Source: Clostridium sp. AN503
GTDB taxonomy: Bacteria; Bacillota; Clostridia; Lachnospirales; Lachnospiraceae
Assembly (NCBI RefSeq): GCF_040719375.1
Contig: NZ_JBFDTP010000002.1
Location: forward strand, 682,001-746,000
Length of the DNA: 64,000 bases
Reading direction: 5' to 3'
Part shown: positions 50,007 through 57,914 of the stretch, piece by piece
How positions within the stretch are numbered: the first letter of the stretch is position 1
Layout: the number at the start of each line of letters is the position of its first letter
Made by a program: the position numbers and the translations under genes
The notes under the pieces: generated by a model
Database searches by the model: none
What the model saw: only the letters and a program-made list of their open reading frames with translations
What the model was told of the DNA's origin: nothing

Positions 50007-50269
50007 TTATGCCATTCCGTTTACTGCTTTGGACAGACGGGATACTTTTCTGGAAGAAGTATTCTTGTGATACACTCCCTTGGTCGTAGCCTTGTCAATC
50101 TCGGAAATAGCGGCAACTAAGCTAGCCTGGGCAGCAGCCTTGTCCCTGCAGCTACAGCAGCCTCTACTTTCTTGCAAGCAGTCTTCACTTTGGATCTGAT
50201 TGCTTTGTTTCTAGCAGCTTTGGTCTCATTTACTAAAATTCTTTTTTTAGCAGATTTAATATTTGCCAA
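50007..50269 (-). pseudogene. rpsT: 30S ribosomal protein S20, broken by one missing base in this sequence
   Basis: Reading the minus strand from TTG 50269 (GGAGGTG upstream) gives MANIKSAKKRILVNETKAAR, then NKAIRSKVKTACKKVEAAVA as in S20, up to Ala-Ala-Gly. There one base is missing in the CCC at 50144-50146 and the frame runs into a stop. With one base restored it continues Asp-Lys-Ala-Ala-Ala-Gln-Ala-Ser-Leu and ends SSRKVSRLSKAVNGMA at 50007, 87 residues in all, the right length. S20 binds 16S rRNA early in assembly. Loss is survivable but costly, so a sequencing error is the simpler reading. TTG starts are usual for rpsT. Divergent from gpr, with a giant palindrome between. Confidence 0.9.
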
Positions 50270-50429
50270 TCTGGGCACCTCCAATTATAAATTTTATTCA
50301 TAGTCTTTGGTTTGCATCAAAGTCTGGACACGGACAGTTTAATGTAAACATACTTTTGTATTCTACCCAATCCGGCATAAAATGTCAATACATATTTTGG
50401 TGTTTTTTGCGGAAAACTTTAGGTGAGGT

Positions 50430-50632
50430 GTTATCGTTCAGCGCGGGGGACGGTGGTGGACAGGGAGAATGCGGAGGAAGGAATGGCTGCGGGGGCGCTC
50501 TCGCTTCGTGGAGCGCATAGCGGTACTAAAGCGCCTGAAGGACGGCGCTTAAGTGCCGATGGGCTCCAAGACCCCCGCAGCCATTCCTTCCTCCGCATTC
50601 TCCCCGGCAACTTTGCTGGGCTGAACGATAAC
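50430..50632. repeat. Giant nested palindrome upstream of gpr
   Basis: A perfect 33-bp inverted repeat, 50463-50495 against 50572-50604, is enclosed by a second one of 13 bp, GTTATCGTTCAGC (50430-50442) against GCTGAACGATAAC (50620-50632). The loop folds again: AAGCGCC (50529-50535) with GGCGCTT (50544-50550), extended by CGGTACT / AAGTGCCG, and GCGCTC (50495-50500) with GAGCGC (50511-50516). No T tract follows, no coding sense is seen, and no transposase is near. It fills most of the 513-base gap between rpsT and gpr; the rest (50270-50429 and 50633-50782) shows nothing I recognise. Confidence 0.88.
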
Positions 50633-50782
50633 GGCTGGCGGGAGCTGGTGGTGCGGAGGCGTGAGGCGTAGCATTGTCGGATGCTGGTGGCGCGGTAACG
50701 TTTGATTGGTTTGGGCAGGTGTGAGGGATATGGATTAACACCAAATAAACAGATGGAGCGGGAAAGGATAGCGTGAGGAATT

Positions 50783-51871
50783 ATGAGAAATGTGAATGAA
50801 AAAGGAAACGGGAAAGAGACAGTAGTGGCGCAGGGAGGGTCGGAAAACCGGGTGCGGGATTATGTGATTGAGAAGGAGAAACCGAATTTTGAGGTTAGGA
50901 CTGATCTGGCGCTGGAGGAGAGGGAGAGCTTTCCGGGGGATGGGGGGGAGATCTCGGGAGTGTCGCTCCGGGAATGGCATGAGGAGGAATCCTGCGTGAA
51001 ACTGACGGAGGTTAAAATCCTCGATGAACGGGGAGCGAAGGCTATGGGAAAACCTATGGGGACTTATCTGACCCTGGAGGCGGACCAGCTGGCGGAGAAG
51101 GACGAAGGGTATCATGAAGAAGTATCGGGGGAGCTGGCGAAACAGATCGTGAAGCTGATCCGGCAGTTGTCCCGCAGCGCATGCCGCGAGGAGGGGCCGG
51201 TCAGTGCGAATCCGAAAGATTTAAAGATCCTGGCGGTGGGATTGGGGAATCTTTATGTGACGCCGGACGCTCTGGGACCGAAGGTTGTCGGCAATCTTCA
51301 GGTGACGCGCCATCTGGACGGACAGTATGGCGACGGATTCCTGAAAGGGCGGAAACTTCCAACACTCAGTGCGATCGTACCGGGTGTGATGGCCCAGACC
51401 GGTATGGAGACTGCGGAGATCCTACAGGGGATCATCAGTGAGACAAAGCCGGATATGCTGATCGTCATTGATGCTCTGGCGGCGCGGAGCATCAGAAGGC
51501 TGGGAACCACGATCCAGCTGACAGATACCGGTATCCACCCTGGTTCCGGTGTGGGTAACCACCGTCACAGTCTGACCATGGACAGCCTGGGCATCCCGGT
51601 GTTGGCGATCGGCGTCCCTACGGTAGTAGGAGCCGCCGCCATCGTTCACGACACGGTCAATACCATGATCCAGACCCTGGCAAGCAGCATGTCCACCAAA
51701 GGAATGGGCGACTTCATCCAGGACATGTCCCCGGATGAACAGTACGACTTAATCCGTGAACTGCTGGAGCCGGAGTTCGGAAGCCTCTATGTGACGCCCC
51801 CGAATATAGACGAACTGATTGAACAGCTCAGCTACACGATCTCCGAAGGAATCCACATTGCGCTGTTTTGA
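50783..51871 (+). CDS. gpr: Germination protease GPR
   Basis: 362 residues, peptidase family A25. After a variable N-terminal region that includes the propeptide comes VRTDLALEERESF, then TYLTLEADQL, ILAVGLGNLYVTPDALGPKV, the long conserved PTLSAIVPGVMAQTGMETAE and IDALAARS, and TGIHPGSGVGNHRHSLTMDS. GPR is made as a zymogen in the forespore and degrades small acid-soluble proteins at germination. It proves that the organism belongs to a spore-forming lineage. In this family the gene sits beside rpsT, as here. Start ATG 50783 behind GAGGAA. It is bracketed by two giant palindromes. Confidence 0.95.
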   Translation: MRNVNEKGNGKETVVAQGGSENRVRDYVIEKEKPNFEVRTDLALEERESFPGDGGEISGVSLREWHEEESCVKLTEVKILDERGAKAMGKPMGTYLTLEADQLAEKDEGYHEEVSGELAKQIVKLIRQLSRSACREEGPVSANPKDLKILAVGLGNLYVTPDALGPKVVGNLQVTRHLDGQYGDGFLKGRKLPTLSAIVPGVMAQTGMETAEILQGIISETKPDMLIVIDALAARSIRRLGTTIQLTDTGIHPGSGVGNHRHSLTMDSLGIPVLAIGVPTVVGAAAIVHDTVNTMIQTLASSMSTKGMGDFIQDMSPDEQYDLIRELLEPEFGSLYVTPPNIDELIEQLSYTISEGIHIALF

Positions 51872-52010
51872 TTTTCAGTCCCAGTACATCGGGAAACCAT
51901 CAAGACTTAAGCCACAGCACTCTGCAGCACCCCTTCCCCTTTAGGCCCCTTAATTCCTTAACTCAGCCTGTTTACTCAAGGACTGCTGCAAGAGGGCCGA
52001 TACGATCCAG

Positions 52011-52255
52011 CCCAGCCCCGGGAGCGCCGCCCCACTTTCCGGTCTCAGGCCCCCATACGACTATGCAGGGTATTAGAGAATGTTAGCGCGCAGGATTTTT
52101 CGTTCTGAGGGAAAGAGCCGCTTGTCTGAGCGAAGCGAGTTGCGGTCTTTCCCGAAGGCATTTAGAAAAATTCTGCGCACTTACAGTCTCTTATGCCCGA
52201 ATCTGGAGTCTGGGGGCCTGAGACCGGAAAGTGGGGCGGCGCTCCCGGGGCTGGG
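52011..52255. repeat. Giant nested palindrome downstream of gpr
   Basis: A perfect 45-bp inverted repeat, 52011-52055 against 52211-52255. The inner part continues as an imperfect stem: GCGCAGGATTTTTC (52088-52101) against GAAAAATTCTGCGC (52165-52178), many mismatches being G-U tolerant, and GGGAAAGA..CCGC (52110-52121) against GCGGTCTTTCCC (52142-52153). The tip holds GAGCGAAGCGAG, whose core also appears, inverted, in the loop of the palindrome at 50430. Nearly all of the 245 bases can pair. It lies in a 525-base gap (51872-52396); 51872-52010 shows nothing I recognise. Confidence 0.88.
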
Positions 52256-52284
52256 CGAACCCTGGGCGAACCCTGGGCGAACCC
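52252..52284 (+). repeat. Tandem 11-base repeat, three copies
   Basis: TGGGCGAACCC occurs three times without a gap (52252, 52263, 52274), beginning inside the last bases of the palindrome's right arm. Confidence 0.9.
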
Positions 52285-52323
52285 TGAACGGCATACAATA
52301 AGTGGAAAAACCTTCTGAAACAG

Positions 52324-52352
52324 TTGTAAACCCCATGGTTCTGTGTTATGAT
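52324..52352 (+). promoter_or_regulatory. Promoter of the TSUP permease gene
   Basis: TTGTAA (52324-52329) and TATGAT (52347-52352), 17 bases apart, 45 bases before ATG 52397. Confidence 0.65.
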
Positions 52353-52396
52353 ATCATGTGGTTTTGTGTCGAAATAACAGGAATGGAAAATACAAA

Positions 52397-53170
52397 ATGC
52401 TGCAATATCTGATAGTATGCCCGCTGGTATTCCTGGCGGGCTTCGTGGATGCGATCGCCGGAGGAGGGGGACTGATCTCCCTTCCGGCCTATATTATTGC
52501 CGGGGTTCCGGCACATTTTGCCCTGGGTACGAACAAACTGGCTTCCTCCATGGGGACGACGATTTCCACTGGACGTTATCTGAAAAATGGTTATATAAAA
52601 GGAAAGCAGATGATCCGGATCGCGGTTTTAAGCTGTATCGCTTCCCTGGCCGGATCTTCCATCGGCTCCAGCCTTTCTTTGCTGGTCAGTGAGAAGGTAC
52701 TGGAGGGGCTGATGATCGTGGTCCTGCCGGTTGTGGCATATTATGTGATGCGCAACAAGAACCTGGGCAGTGTGGCGGTGAAGGAGCCGCTGCCGGATAA
52801 GGCCATGCTTGTGGTTGCTGTGCTGGCGGCGTTTTTCGTGGGCGGTTATGATGGATTTTACGGACCGGGGACCGGGACATTTTTGATTCTGATCCTGACC
52901 GGAGCTGCGTGCATGGATGTGCGCAGGGCGTCTGCCCTGACGAAGGTGATCAACCTGTCGTCCAATGTGGCGGCGCTGGTCACGTTTCTTGTAAATGGAA
53001 CGGTGCTTTACGGATTGGGGCTGGTTGCAGGGGTGTTCTGTATTGCGGGACATTATATTGGGTCTGGCCTGGTCGTGCATAATGGACAGAAGATCGTGCG
53101 CCCGGTGATCCTGGTGGTGCTGGCGATCCTGTTTATCAAGATCATTGCCAATATTGCTGCGGGAGTCTGA
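52397..53170 (+). CDS. TSUP-family (TauE/SafE) sulfite/sulfonate permease
   Basis: About 257 residues with seven to eight helices. The TSUP signature appears twice: AGFVDAIAGGGGLISLPAYI with GTNKLASSMGTTIS in the first half and GGYDGFYGPGTGTFLILIL with ASALTKVINLSSNVAAL in the second. Members export sulfite, sulfoacetate or related organosulfur compounds, or move thiosulfate. ATG 52397 is taken as start; the frame opens at GTG 52358 but that lies almost on the promoter. Because the window also has a candidate isethionate sulfite-lyase, sulfite export is an attractive but unproved role. Confidence 0.85.
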   Translation: MLQYLIVCPLVFLAGFVDAIAGGGGLISLPAYIIAGVPAHFALGTNKLASSMGTTISTGRYLKNGYIKGKQMIRIAVLSCIASLAGSSIGSSLSLLVSEKVLEGLMIVVLPVVAYYVMRNKNLGSVAVKEPLPDKAMLVVAVLAAFFVGGYDGFYGPGTGTFLILILTGAACMDVRRASALTKVINLSSNVAALVTFLVNGTVLYGLGLVAGVFCIAGHYIGSGLVVHNGQKIVRPVILVVLAILFIKIIANIAAGV

Positions 53171-53209
53171 CCTGGTGTGAATGCGCAGCGCAGAGAGAGG
53201 TAATTAGTT

Positions 53210-53243
53210 ACATAGATGTAGATACATAGATGCAGATACATAG
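53210..53243 (+). repeat. Tandem 14-base repeat before prmA
   Basis: ACATAGATGTAGAT and ACATAGATGCAGAT (53210 and 53224) followed by a partial third copy ACATAG, in the short gap before prmA. Confidence 0.85.
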
Positions 53244-53262
53244 TTAAAGGAGAGGATTTCGT

Positions 53263-54219
53263 ATGAAGTGGACTAAATTTACGCTAAAGACAACAACGGA
53301 GGCCGTAGACTTGATCAGCAGCATGCTGGACGAGTTTGGGATTGAGGGGATCGAGATTGAGGATAATATCCCTCTGTCTGATGCAGATACCAAGGGGATG
53401 TTCATCGATATCCTGCCGGAGCTGCCGCCGGATGACGGCACGGCGTTAGTCAGCTTTTATCTGGAGGATTTGACCAATCTGGAGCGCATTTTGCGTGATA
53501 TTGAGGAAGGGCTGGATGACTTAAGCCAGTTTGTGGATGTGGGAGAGCGCACCATAGCCATTTCCGAGACGGAGGATAAGGACTGGATCAACAACTGGAA
53601 GCAGTATTTCAAACCGTTCACGGTGGATGATATCCTGATCAAACCCACCTGGGAGGATGTGCCGGAAGGACATGAGGACAAGCTGCTGATCCAGATCGAT
53701 CCGGGCACGGCTTTTGGCACCGGGCAGCATGAGACTACCCAGCTCTGCATCCGTCAGCTCCGCAAATATGTGAATGACCAGTCGGTTATCCTGGACGTGG
53801 GGACTGGCAGCGGGATTCTGGGGATCGCGGCGCTGAAGCTGGGGGCGAAGCAGGTCTTCGGCACGGATCTGGATGAAAATGCGATCGTGGCAGTAAGGGA
53901 GAATCTGGAGGCCAATGATATTTCACCTGACCGTTTTCAGGTTGTACAGGGCAATATCATCGATGATAAAGAGATTCAGGACCAGGCCGGCTATGAGTGT
54001 TACGATATCGTTGCAGCCAATATCCTGGCGCCGGTCATTATCATGCTGCAGGGGGAGATCGCAAAGCATTTAAAGCATGGCGGTATTTTTATCACCTCCG
54101 GGATCATCAACATGAAGGAGCAGGATGTGAGAGAGGCCATGGAGTTCAACGAGGAACTGGAGATCATTGAGACCACATACCAGGGCGAGTGGGTATCCAT
54201 CACCGCCCGGAGAAAATAA
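53263..54219 (+). CDS. prmA: Ribosomal protein L11 methyltransferase
   Basis: 318 residues. The N-terminal 125 residues form the L11-recognition domain (MKWTKFTLKTTTEAVDLISS); a linker with WINNWKQYFKPF leads to the methyltransferase domain with FGTGQHETTQLC and SAM motif LDVGTGSGILGIAALKLG, then VAANILAPV. PrmA trimethylates L11 on the 50S subunit. Start ATG 53263 behind GGAGAGG. rsmE begins 11 bases after its stop, so the two rRNA/ribosomal-protein modifiers form one operon. Confidence 0.95.
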   Translation: MKWTKFTLKTTTEAVDLISSMLDEFGIEGIEIEDNIPLSDADTKGMFIDILPELPPDDGTALVSFYLEDLTNLERILRDIEEGLDDLSQFVDVGERTIAISETEDKDWINNWKQYFKPFTVDDILIKPTWEDVPEGHEDKLLIQIDPGTAFGTGQHETTQLCIRQLRKYVNDQSVILDVGTGSGILGIAALKLGAKQVFGTDLDENAIVAVRENLEANDISPDRFQVVQGNIIDDKEIQDQAGYECYDIVAANILAPVIIMLQGEIAKHLKHGGIFITSGIINMKEQDVREAMEFNEELEIIETTYQGEWVSITARRK

Positions 54220-54229
54220 GGAGCGGCAA

Positions 54230-54967
54230 GTGTACCATTTTTTTGTGACGCCGGCGCAGATCGCGGACGGCTATGCGGTGATAACCGGACAGGATGTAAA
54301 CCACATCCGCAATGTCCTCCGGATGAAGCCGGGGGAAGAGATCGCGGTGCGGGACGGGATTTCCAGAAATTATATCTGTGAACTGGAAACGATCGGTGCG
54401 GAGGAGATCCGTGCACGGATCCTGGCGGCAGAGGAGGATTCCAGTGAGCTTCCTGCAAAGCTTGTGCTGTTCCAGGGACTGCCAAAGAGCGATAAGATGG
54501 AGCTGATTATCCAGAAAGCGGTGGAGCTTGGCGCATATCAGATCGTTCCGGTGGCAACGCGGCGCGCGGTGGTGAAGCTGGACAAGAAAAAAGAGGATGC
54601 CAAAGTCAAACGCTGGAATGCCATCGCCGAGAGCGCGGCAAAGCAGTGCGGGCGTATGCGGATCCCGGAGGTTACCGGGGTGATGAGCCTGAAGGAAGCG
54701 TTTGCCTGTGCAGCCGGATTTGACAGGAATATCATCCCTTACGAGTTAGCGGAGGGAATGGCAGAGACGAGAGCCATTCTGGATCAGATACGTCCCGGGA
54801 TGCAGGTGGGGATCTTTATCGGTCCGGAGGGCGGATTTGATGTGGCGGAGATCGAGGAGGCCATGGAGGCAGGTGTTTGTCCCATCACTCTGGGCAGGCG
54901 GATCCTGCGGACGGAGACGGCGGGCATGACGGTGCTGTCCATCCTTATGTTTCAATTGGAGGCGTAA
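54230..54967 (+). CDS. rsmE: 16S rRNA m3U1498 methyltransferase
   Basis: About 245 residues. An N-terminal PUA-like domain (YHFFVTPAQIADGYAVITGQ, NHIRNVLRMKPGEEI) and a C-terminal SPOUT knot with GIFIGPEGGFDVAEIEEA and LGRRILRTETAGMTVLS. The start is GTG 54230, seven bases after AAGGAG; the open frame reaches back inside prmA only by chance. RsmE methylates U1498 in the decoding region of 16S rRNA. It follows prmA in the common Firmicute order. Confidence 0.95.
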   Translation: MYHFFVTPAQIADGYAVITGQDVNHIRNVLRMKPGEEIAVRDGISRNYICELETIGAEEIRARILAAEEDSSELPAKLVLFQGLPKSDKMELIIQKAVELGAYQIVPVATRRAVVKLDKKKEDAKVKRWNAIAESAAKQCGRMRIPEVTGVMSLKEAFACAAGFDRNIIPYELAEGMAETRAILDQIRPGMQVGIFIGPEGGFDVAEIEEAMEAGVCPITLGRRILRTETAGMTVLSILMFQLEA

Positions 54968-55006
54968 GGGGCAGGCGGACCGCCGGTTTAAGAAAGAGGA
55001 GAGAGC

Positions 55007-56161
55007 ATGGAAGCATATTTTGATAATTCCGCCAGCACAAAGGTGCTGGACAGCGTTAAGGACATTGTAGTGAAGACTATGACGGAGGATTACGGCAATG
55101 CGGCGGCCAAACACCGGAAGGGCGTGGAAGCGGAGCGCTATATCAGGGAGGCCCGGTCCGTGATCGCCGGGACCCTTAAGGCGGCGGAGAAGGAGATATT
55201 GTTCACCTCCGGCGGCTCCGAGTCCAACAACATGGCCCTCATCGGCACGGCGCTCGCGAACCAGAGGGCAGGGAAGCATATTATCAGCACAGCCGTGGAA
55301 CATCCGTCTGTGTACAATCCGCTGACTTATCTGGAGGAACTGGGATTTGAGATCACCTTTCTTCCTGTGGACCGGGACGGACATATCAGCCTGAAGGAGC
55401 TTGAAGATTCCATACGTCCGGATACGATCCTGGTGTCGGTTATGTATGTGAACAATGAAGTGGGGGCGGTGGAGCCGATCGAGGAGATATCCAGGATCAT
55501 CAGGACTAAGAACCCCAACACCCTGTTTCATGTGGATGCCATCCAGGCCTACGGCAAGTTTGTCATCCGACCGAAGAAACAGGGTATCGACCTTCTTTCG
55601 GTCAGCGGACATAAGATCCATGCGCCGAAGGGCGTAGGGTTTCTCTACATCCGCGCTGGAGTGAAGATAAAGCCTTTGATCTACGGCGGCGGCCAGCAAA
55701 ATGGTATGCGTTCCGGGACAGAGAATGTTCCCGGGGTCGCTGGTCTTGGCGTGGCTGCAAAGGAGGCGTACACGGATCACGAGGAGAAGATCCGCCGTAT
55801 GACAGAGCTTAAGGATTACATGACGGACCGTCTGGGCGAACTGGAAGGCACCGTAGTCAACAGCAAAAAGGGAGCGGAGAGCGCGCCGCAGATCGTCAGC
55901 GTCAGCTTCGAGGGCGTCCGCAGCGAGGTGCTTTTGCATGCTCTGGAGGACAAAGGAATCTATGTCTCCTCCGGCTCTGCCTGTTCCTCCCATCATCCGG
56001 GGATCAGCGGGACCTTAAAGGGCATCGGCCTGCCTCAGAAGCTGCTGGATGCGACCATAAGGATCAGCTTCGGCGCGTTCAGTACGAAGGAGGAAGTGGA
56101 CTACTGCATCGACGTGCTGAAGGAAGTGCTTCCAGTGTTGCGCAGGTACCAAAGGAGCTGA
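55007..56161 (+). CDS. Cysteine desulfurase, NifS/IscS type
   Basis: 384 residues. PLP Lys in VSGHKIHAPKGVGFLYIR, the cofactor His in ISTAVEHPSV, and the active-site Cys in YVSSGSACSSHHPG. It removes sulfur from cysteine and passes it as persulfide to acceptors. thiI follows 100 bases downstream, so this is most likely the dedicated sulfur donor (as NifZ in B. subtilis) for 4-thiouridine in tRNA rather than the main iron-sulfur enzyme. Start ATG 55007 behind GAGGAGAG. Confidence 0.93.
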   Translation: MEAYFDNSASTKVLDSVKDIVVKTMTEDYGNAAAKHRKGVEAERYIREARSVIAGTLKAAEKEILFTSGGSESNNMALIGTALANQRAGKHIISTAVEHPSVYNPLTYLEELGFEITFLPVDRDGHISLKELEDSIRPDTILVSVMYVNNEVGAVEPIEEISRIIRTKNPNTLFHVDAIQAYGKFVIRPKKQGIDLLSVSGHKIHAPKGVGFLYIRAGVKIKPLIYGGGQQNGMRSGTENVPGVAGLGVAAKEAYTDHEEKIRRMTELKDYMTDRLGELEGTVVNSKKGAESAPQIVSVSFEGVRSEVLLHALEDKGIYVSSGSACSSHHPGISGTLKGIGLPQKLLDATIRISFGAFSTKEEVDYCIDVLKEVLPVLRRYQRS

Positions 56162-56261
56162 GCGGCTGCGGATTCGGGTGAATATGCCGCAGATACAGGC
56201 GGACGTGTTGTGAATGCAGACGAATACGCCGTGGATAAGGAAGATCGAGAGAGGATAAGCT

Positions 56262-57443
56262 ATGATATTTCAGTCATTTTTAATAAAATACGCCGAGATC
56301 GGCACGAAGGGCAAGAACCGCTATCTGTTTGAGGACGCTTTGATCAAGCAGATCAAAAACGCCTTAAAGAAGGTGGATGGTTCCTTTATCGCCTCCAAGG
56401 AGACGGGGCGCATCTATGTGCAGGCGCTCACAGATTATGATTACGACGAGGTTATCGAGGCCTTGCAGCGGGTGTTCGGGATTGCCTGGATCTGCCCGAT
56501 GCTGCAGATTGAGGAAAAAGATTTTGATCATTTAAAAAAGGTCGTTGTGGATTACATCGACCAGGCATACCCGGATAAGCATTTCACCTTCAAGGTGGAC
56601 AGCCGCAGAGCGGATAAGAACTATCCGGTCCGCTCCGAGCAGATGAACTGTGACCTGGGAGAGGCAATCTTAAATGCATATCCGGAGACGAAGGTAAACG
56701 TGCATAAGCCGGATGTACTGCTGCGGGTGGAGGTCCGCAAGGTGGTCAACATCTATTCCCTGATGATCCCTGGACCGGGCGGCATGCCGGTGGGGACCAA
56801 CGGGAAGGCCATGCTGCTGTTATCCGGCGGAATTGACAGCCCTGTGGCTGGTTACATGATCGCCAAGCGGGGCGTTAAGATTGACGCGGTGTATTTCCAT
56901 GCGCCGCCCTATACCAGCGACCGGGCGAAGCAGAAAGTCGTCGATCTGGCGAAGCTGGTGGCAAGGTATTCCGGCCCGATTCCGCTGCATATCGTCAATT
57001 TTACGGATATCCAGCTCTATATTTACGAAAAATGCCCTCATGAGGAGCTGACCATCATTATGCGGCGGTATATGATGAAGATTGCGGAAGAGATCGCGAA
57101 GAATAATGAGGCGATGGCGCTGATCACCGGCGAGAGCATCGGCCAGGTGGCGTCCCAGACGGTCCAGTCCTTAGCGGCGACCAATGAAGTCTGTACGATG
57201 CCGGTATTCCGCCCGCTGATCGGGTTTGACAAGCAGGAGATCGTGGACATATCCGAGAAGATCGGGACCTTTGAGACCTCGATCCAGCCTTACGAGGACT
57301 GCTGCACGATCTTTGTGGCGAAGCACCCTGTCACGAAGCCGAACATCAATGTGATCCATAAGTCGGAGATGAATCTGAGGGAACAGATTGACGAGATGGT
57401 GAAGACAGCCATTGACACAGCCGAAATGGTATGGTGTGACTGA
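56262..57443 (+). CDS. thiI: tRNA 4-thiouridine synthase
   Basis: 393 residues. Ferredoxin-like and THUMP domains (about 1-165, with KYAEIGTKGKNRYLFEDAL), then the PP-loop ATP site LLLSGGIDSPVAGYMIAKRG and VTGESIGQ-type ITGESIGQVASQT. The length shows that the C-terminal rhodanese domain of the E. coli enzyme is missing, as usual in Firmicutes, where the partner desulfurase hands sulfur over directly. It makes s4U8 in tRNA. Start ATG 56262. A bidirectional terminator follows. Confidence 0.95.
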   Translation: MIFQSFLIKYAEIGTKGKNRYLFEDALIKQIKNALKKVDGSFIASKETGRIYVQALTDYDYDEVIEALQRVFGIAWICPMLQIEEKDFDHLKKVVVDYIDQAYPDKHFTFKVDSRRADKNYPVRSEQMNCDLGEAILNAYPETKVNVHKPDVLLRVEVRKVVNIYSLMIPGPGGMPVGTNGKAMLLLSGGIDSPVAGYMIAKRGVKIDAVYFHAPPYTSDRAKQKVVDLAKLVARYSGPIPLHIVNFTDIQLYIYEKCPHEELTIIMRRYMMKIAEEIAKNNEAMALITGESIGQVASQTVQSLAATNEVCTMPVFRPLIGFDKQEIVDISEKIGTFETSIQPYEDCCTIFVAKHPVTKPNINVIHKSEMNLREQIDEMVKTAIDTAEMVWCD

Positions 57444-57468
57444 GAAGGCACTTCCCTGTGAATTAAAA

Positions 57469-57499
57469 AAAGGATGCTTCTTTGCCGGAAGCATCCTTT
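57469..57499. terminator. Bidirectional terminator after thiI
   Basis: AAAGGATGCTTC (57469-57480) and GAAGCATCCTTT (57488-57499), a perfect 12-bp stem with A-rich left flank, serving thiI and the opposing HPr-like gene. Confidence 0.9.
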
Positions 57500-57518
57500 G
57501 AAACCTGATATGAAACTA

Positions 57519-57752
57519 TTATTTGATGATGTACGGGGACAGCGTCTCCAGGATCTCGTCAATGCTGGCCTCGGCATGGATGTTCAAGTCGATCGGCTTG
57601 GACAGATCCAGGCTGAAGATACCCATGATGGACTTTGCATCGATCACGTATCTGCCGGACACCAGGTCAAAATCAATATCAAATTTAGTCAAATCGTTTA
57701 CAAAAGATTTCACTTTATCAATGGAATTTAAACAAATGCGAACTGTTTTCAT
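57519..57752 (-). CDS. HPr-like protein lacking the phospho-histidine
   Basis: 77 residues from ATG 57752 (AAGGAGG upstream; the longer open frame has no site). The fold of HPr is recognisable: MKTVRICLNSIDKVKSFVND, then VIDAKSIMGIFSLDLSKPID and EASIDEILETLSPYI. In PTS HPr the segment after the first strand reads GIHARPAT with the His that takes phosphate from EI; here it is LNSIDKVKS and no His is present. The regulatory serine region is kept (KSIMG, Ser41). That is the Crh situation in Bacilli: no sugar transfer, possible control by HPr kinase. It stands alone on the minus strand. Confidence 0.85.
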   Translation of the reverse strand: MKTVRICLNSIDKVKSFVNDLTKFDIDFDLVSGRYVIDAKSIMGIFSLDLSKPIDLNIHAEASIDEILETLSPYIIK

Positions 57753-57862
57753 GTAAGAAACCTCCTTAATGGCTGCTTGTAATTTTATGTGGGCGCCGGA
57801 GTCCATACTCCCCCCGCCTTATAACAATACTACCTAGATATGGCTGAAAAGTCAATAGGGAG

Positions 57863-57883
57863 TTTACATGAAATGGATGTAAA
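57863..57883. promoter_or_regulatory. Palindrome upstream of mtaB
   Basis: TTTACAT (57863-57869) and ATGTAAA (57877-57883) are perfect inverted copies, 32 bases before the mtaB start, in the spacer shared with the HPr-like gene. Function unknown. Confidence 0.45.
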
Positions 57884-57914
57884 AAAATTGTAATATTATG
57901 CAAGGAGATAGAAT

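Noticed and set aside
50263..50671. Short open frames over the palindrome
   Set aside because: They cover the inverted repeat on both strands with Arg/Gly-rich nonsense and overlap rpsT; no protein is supported.
54746..55996. Open frame of 416 codons on the minus strand
   Set aside because: It is antisense to rsmE and the cysteine desulfurase, which have all their catalytic motifs; composition is that of a shadow.
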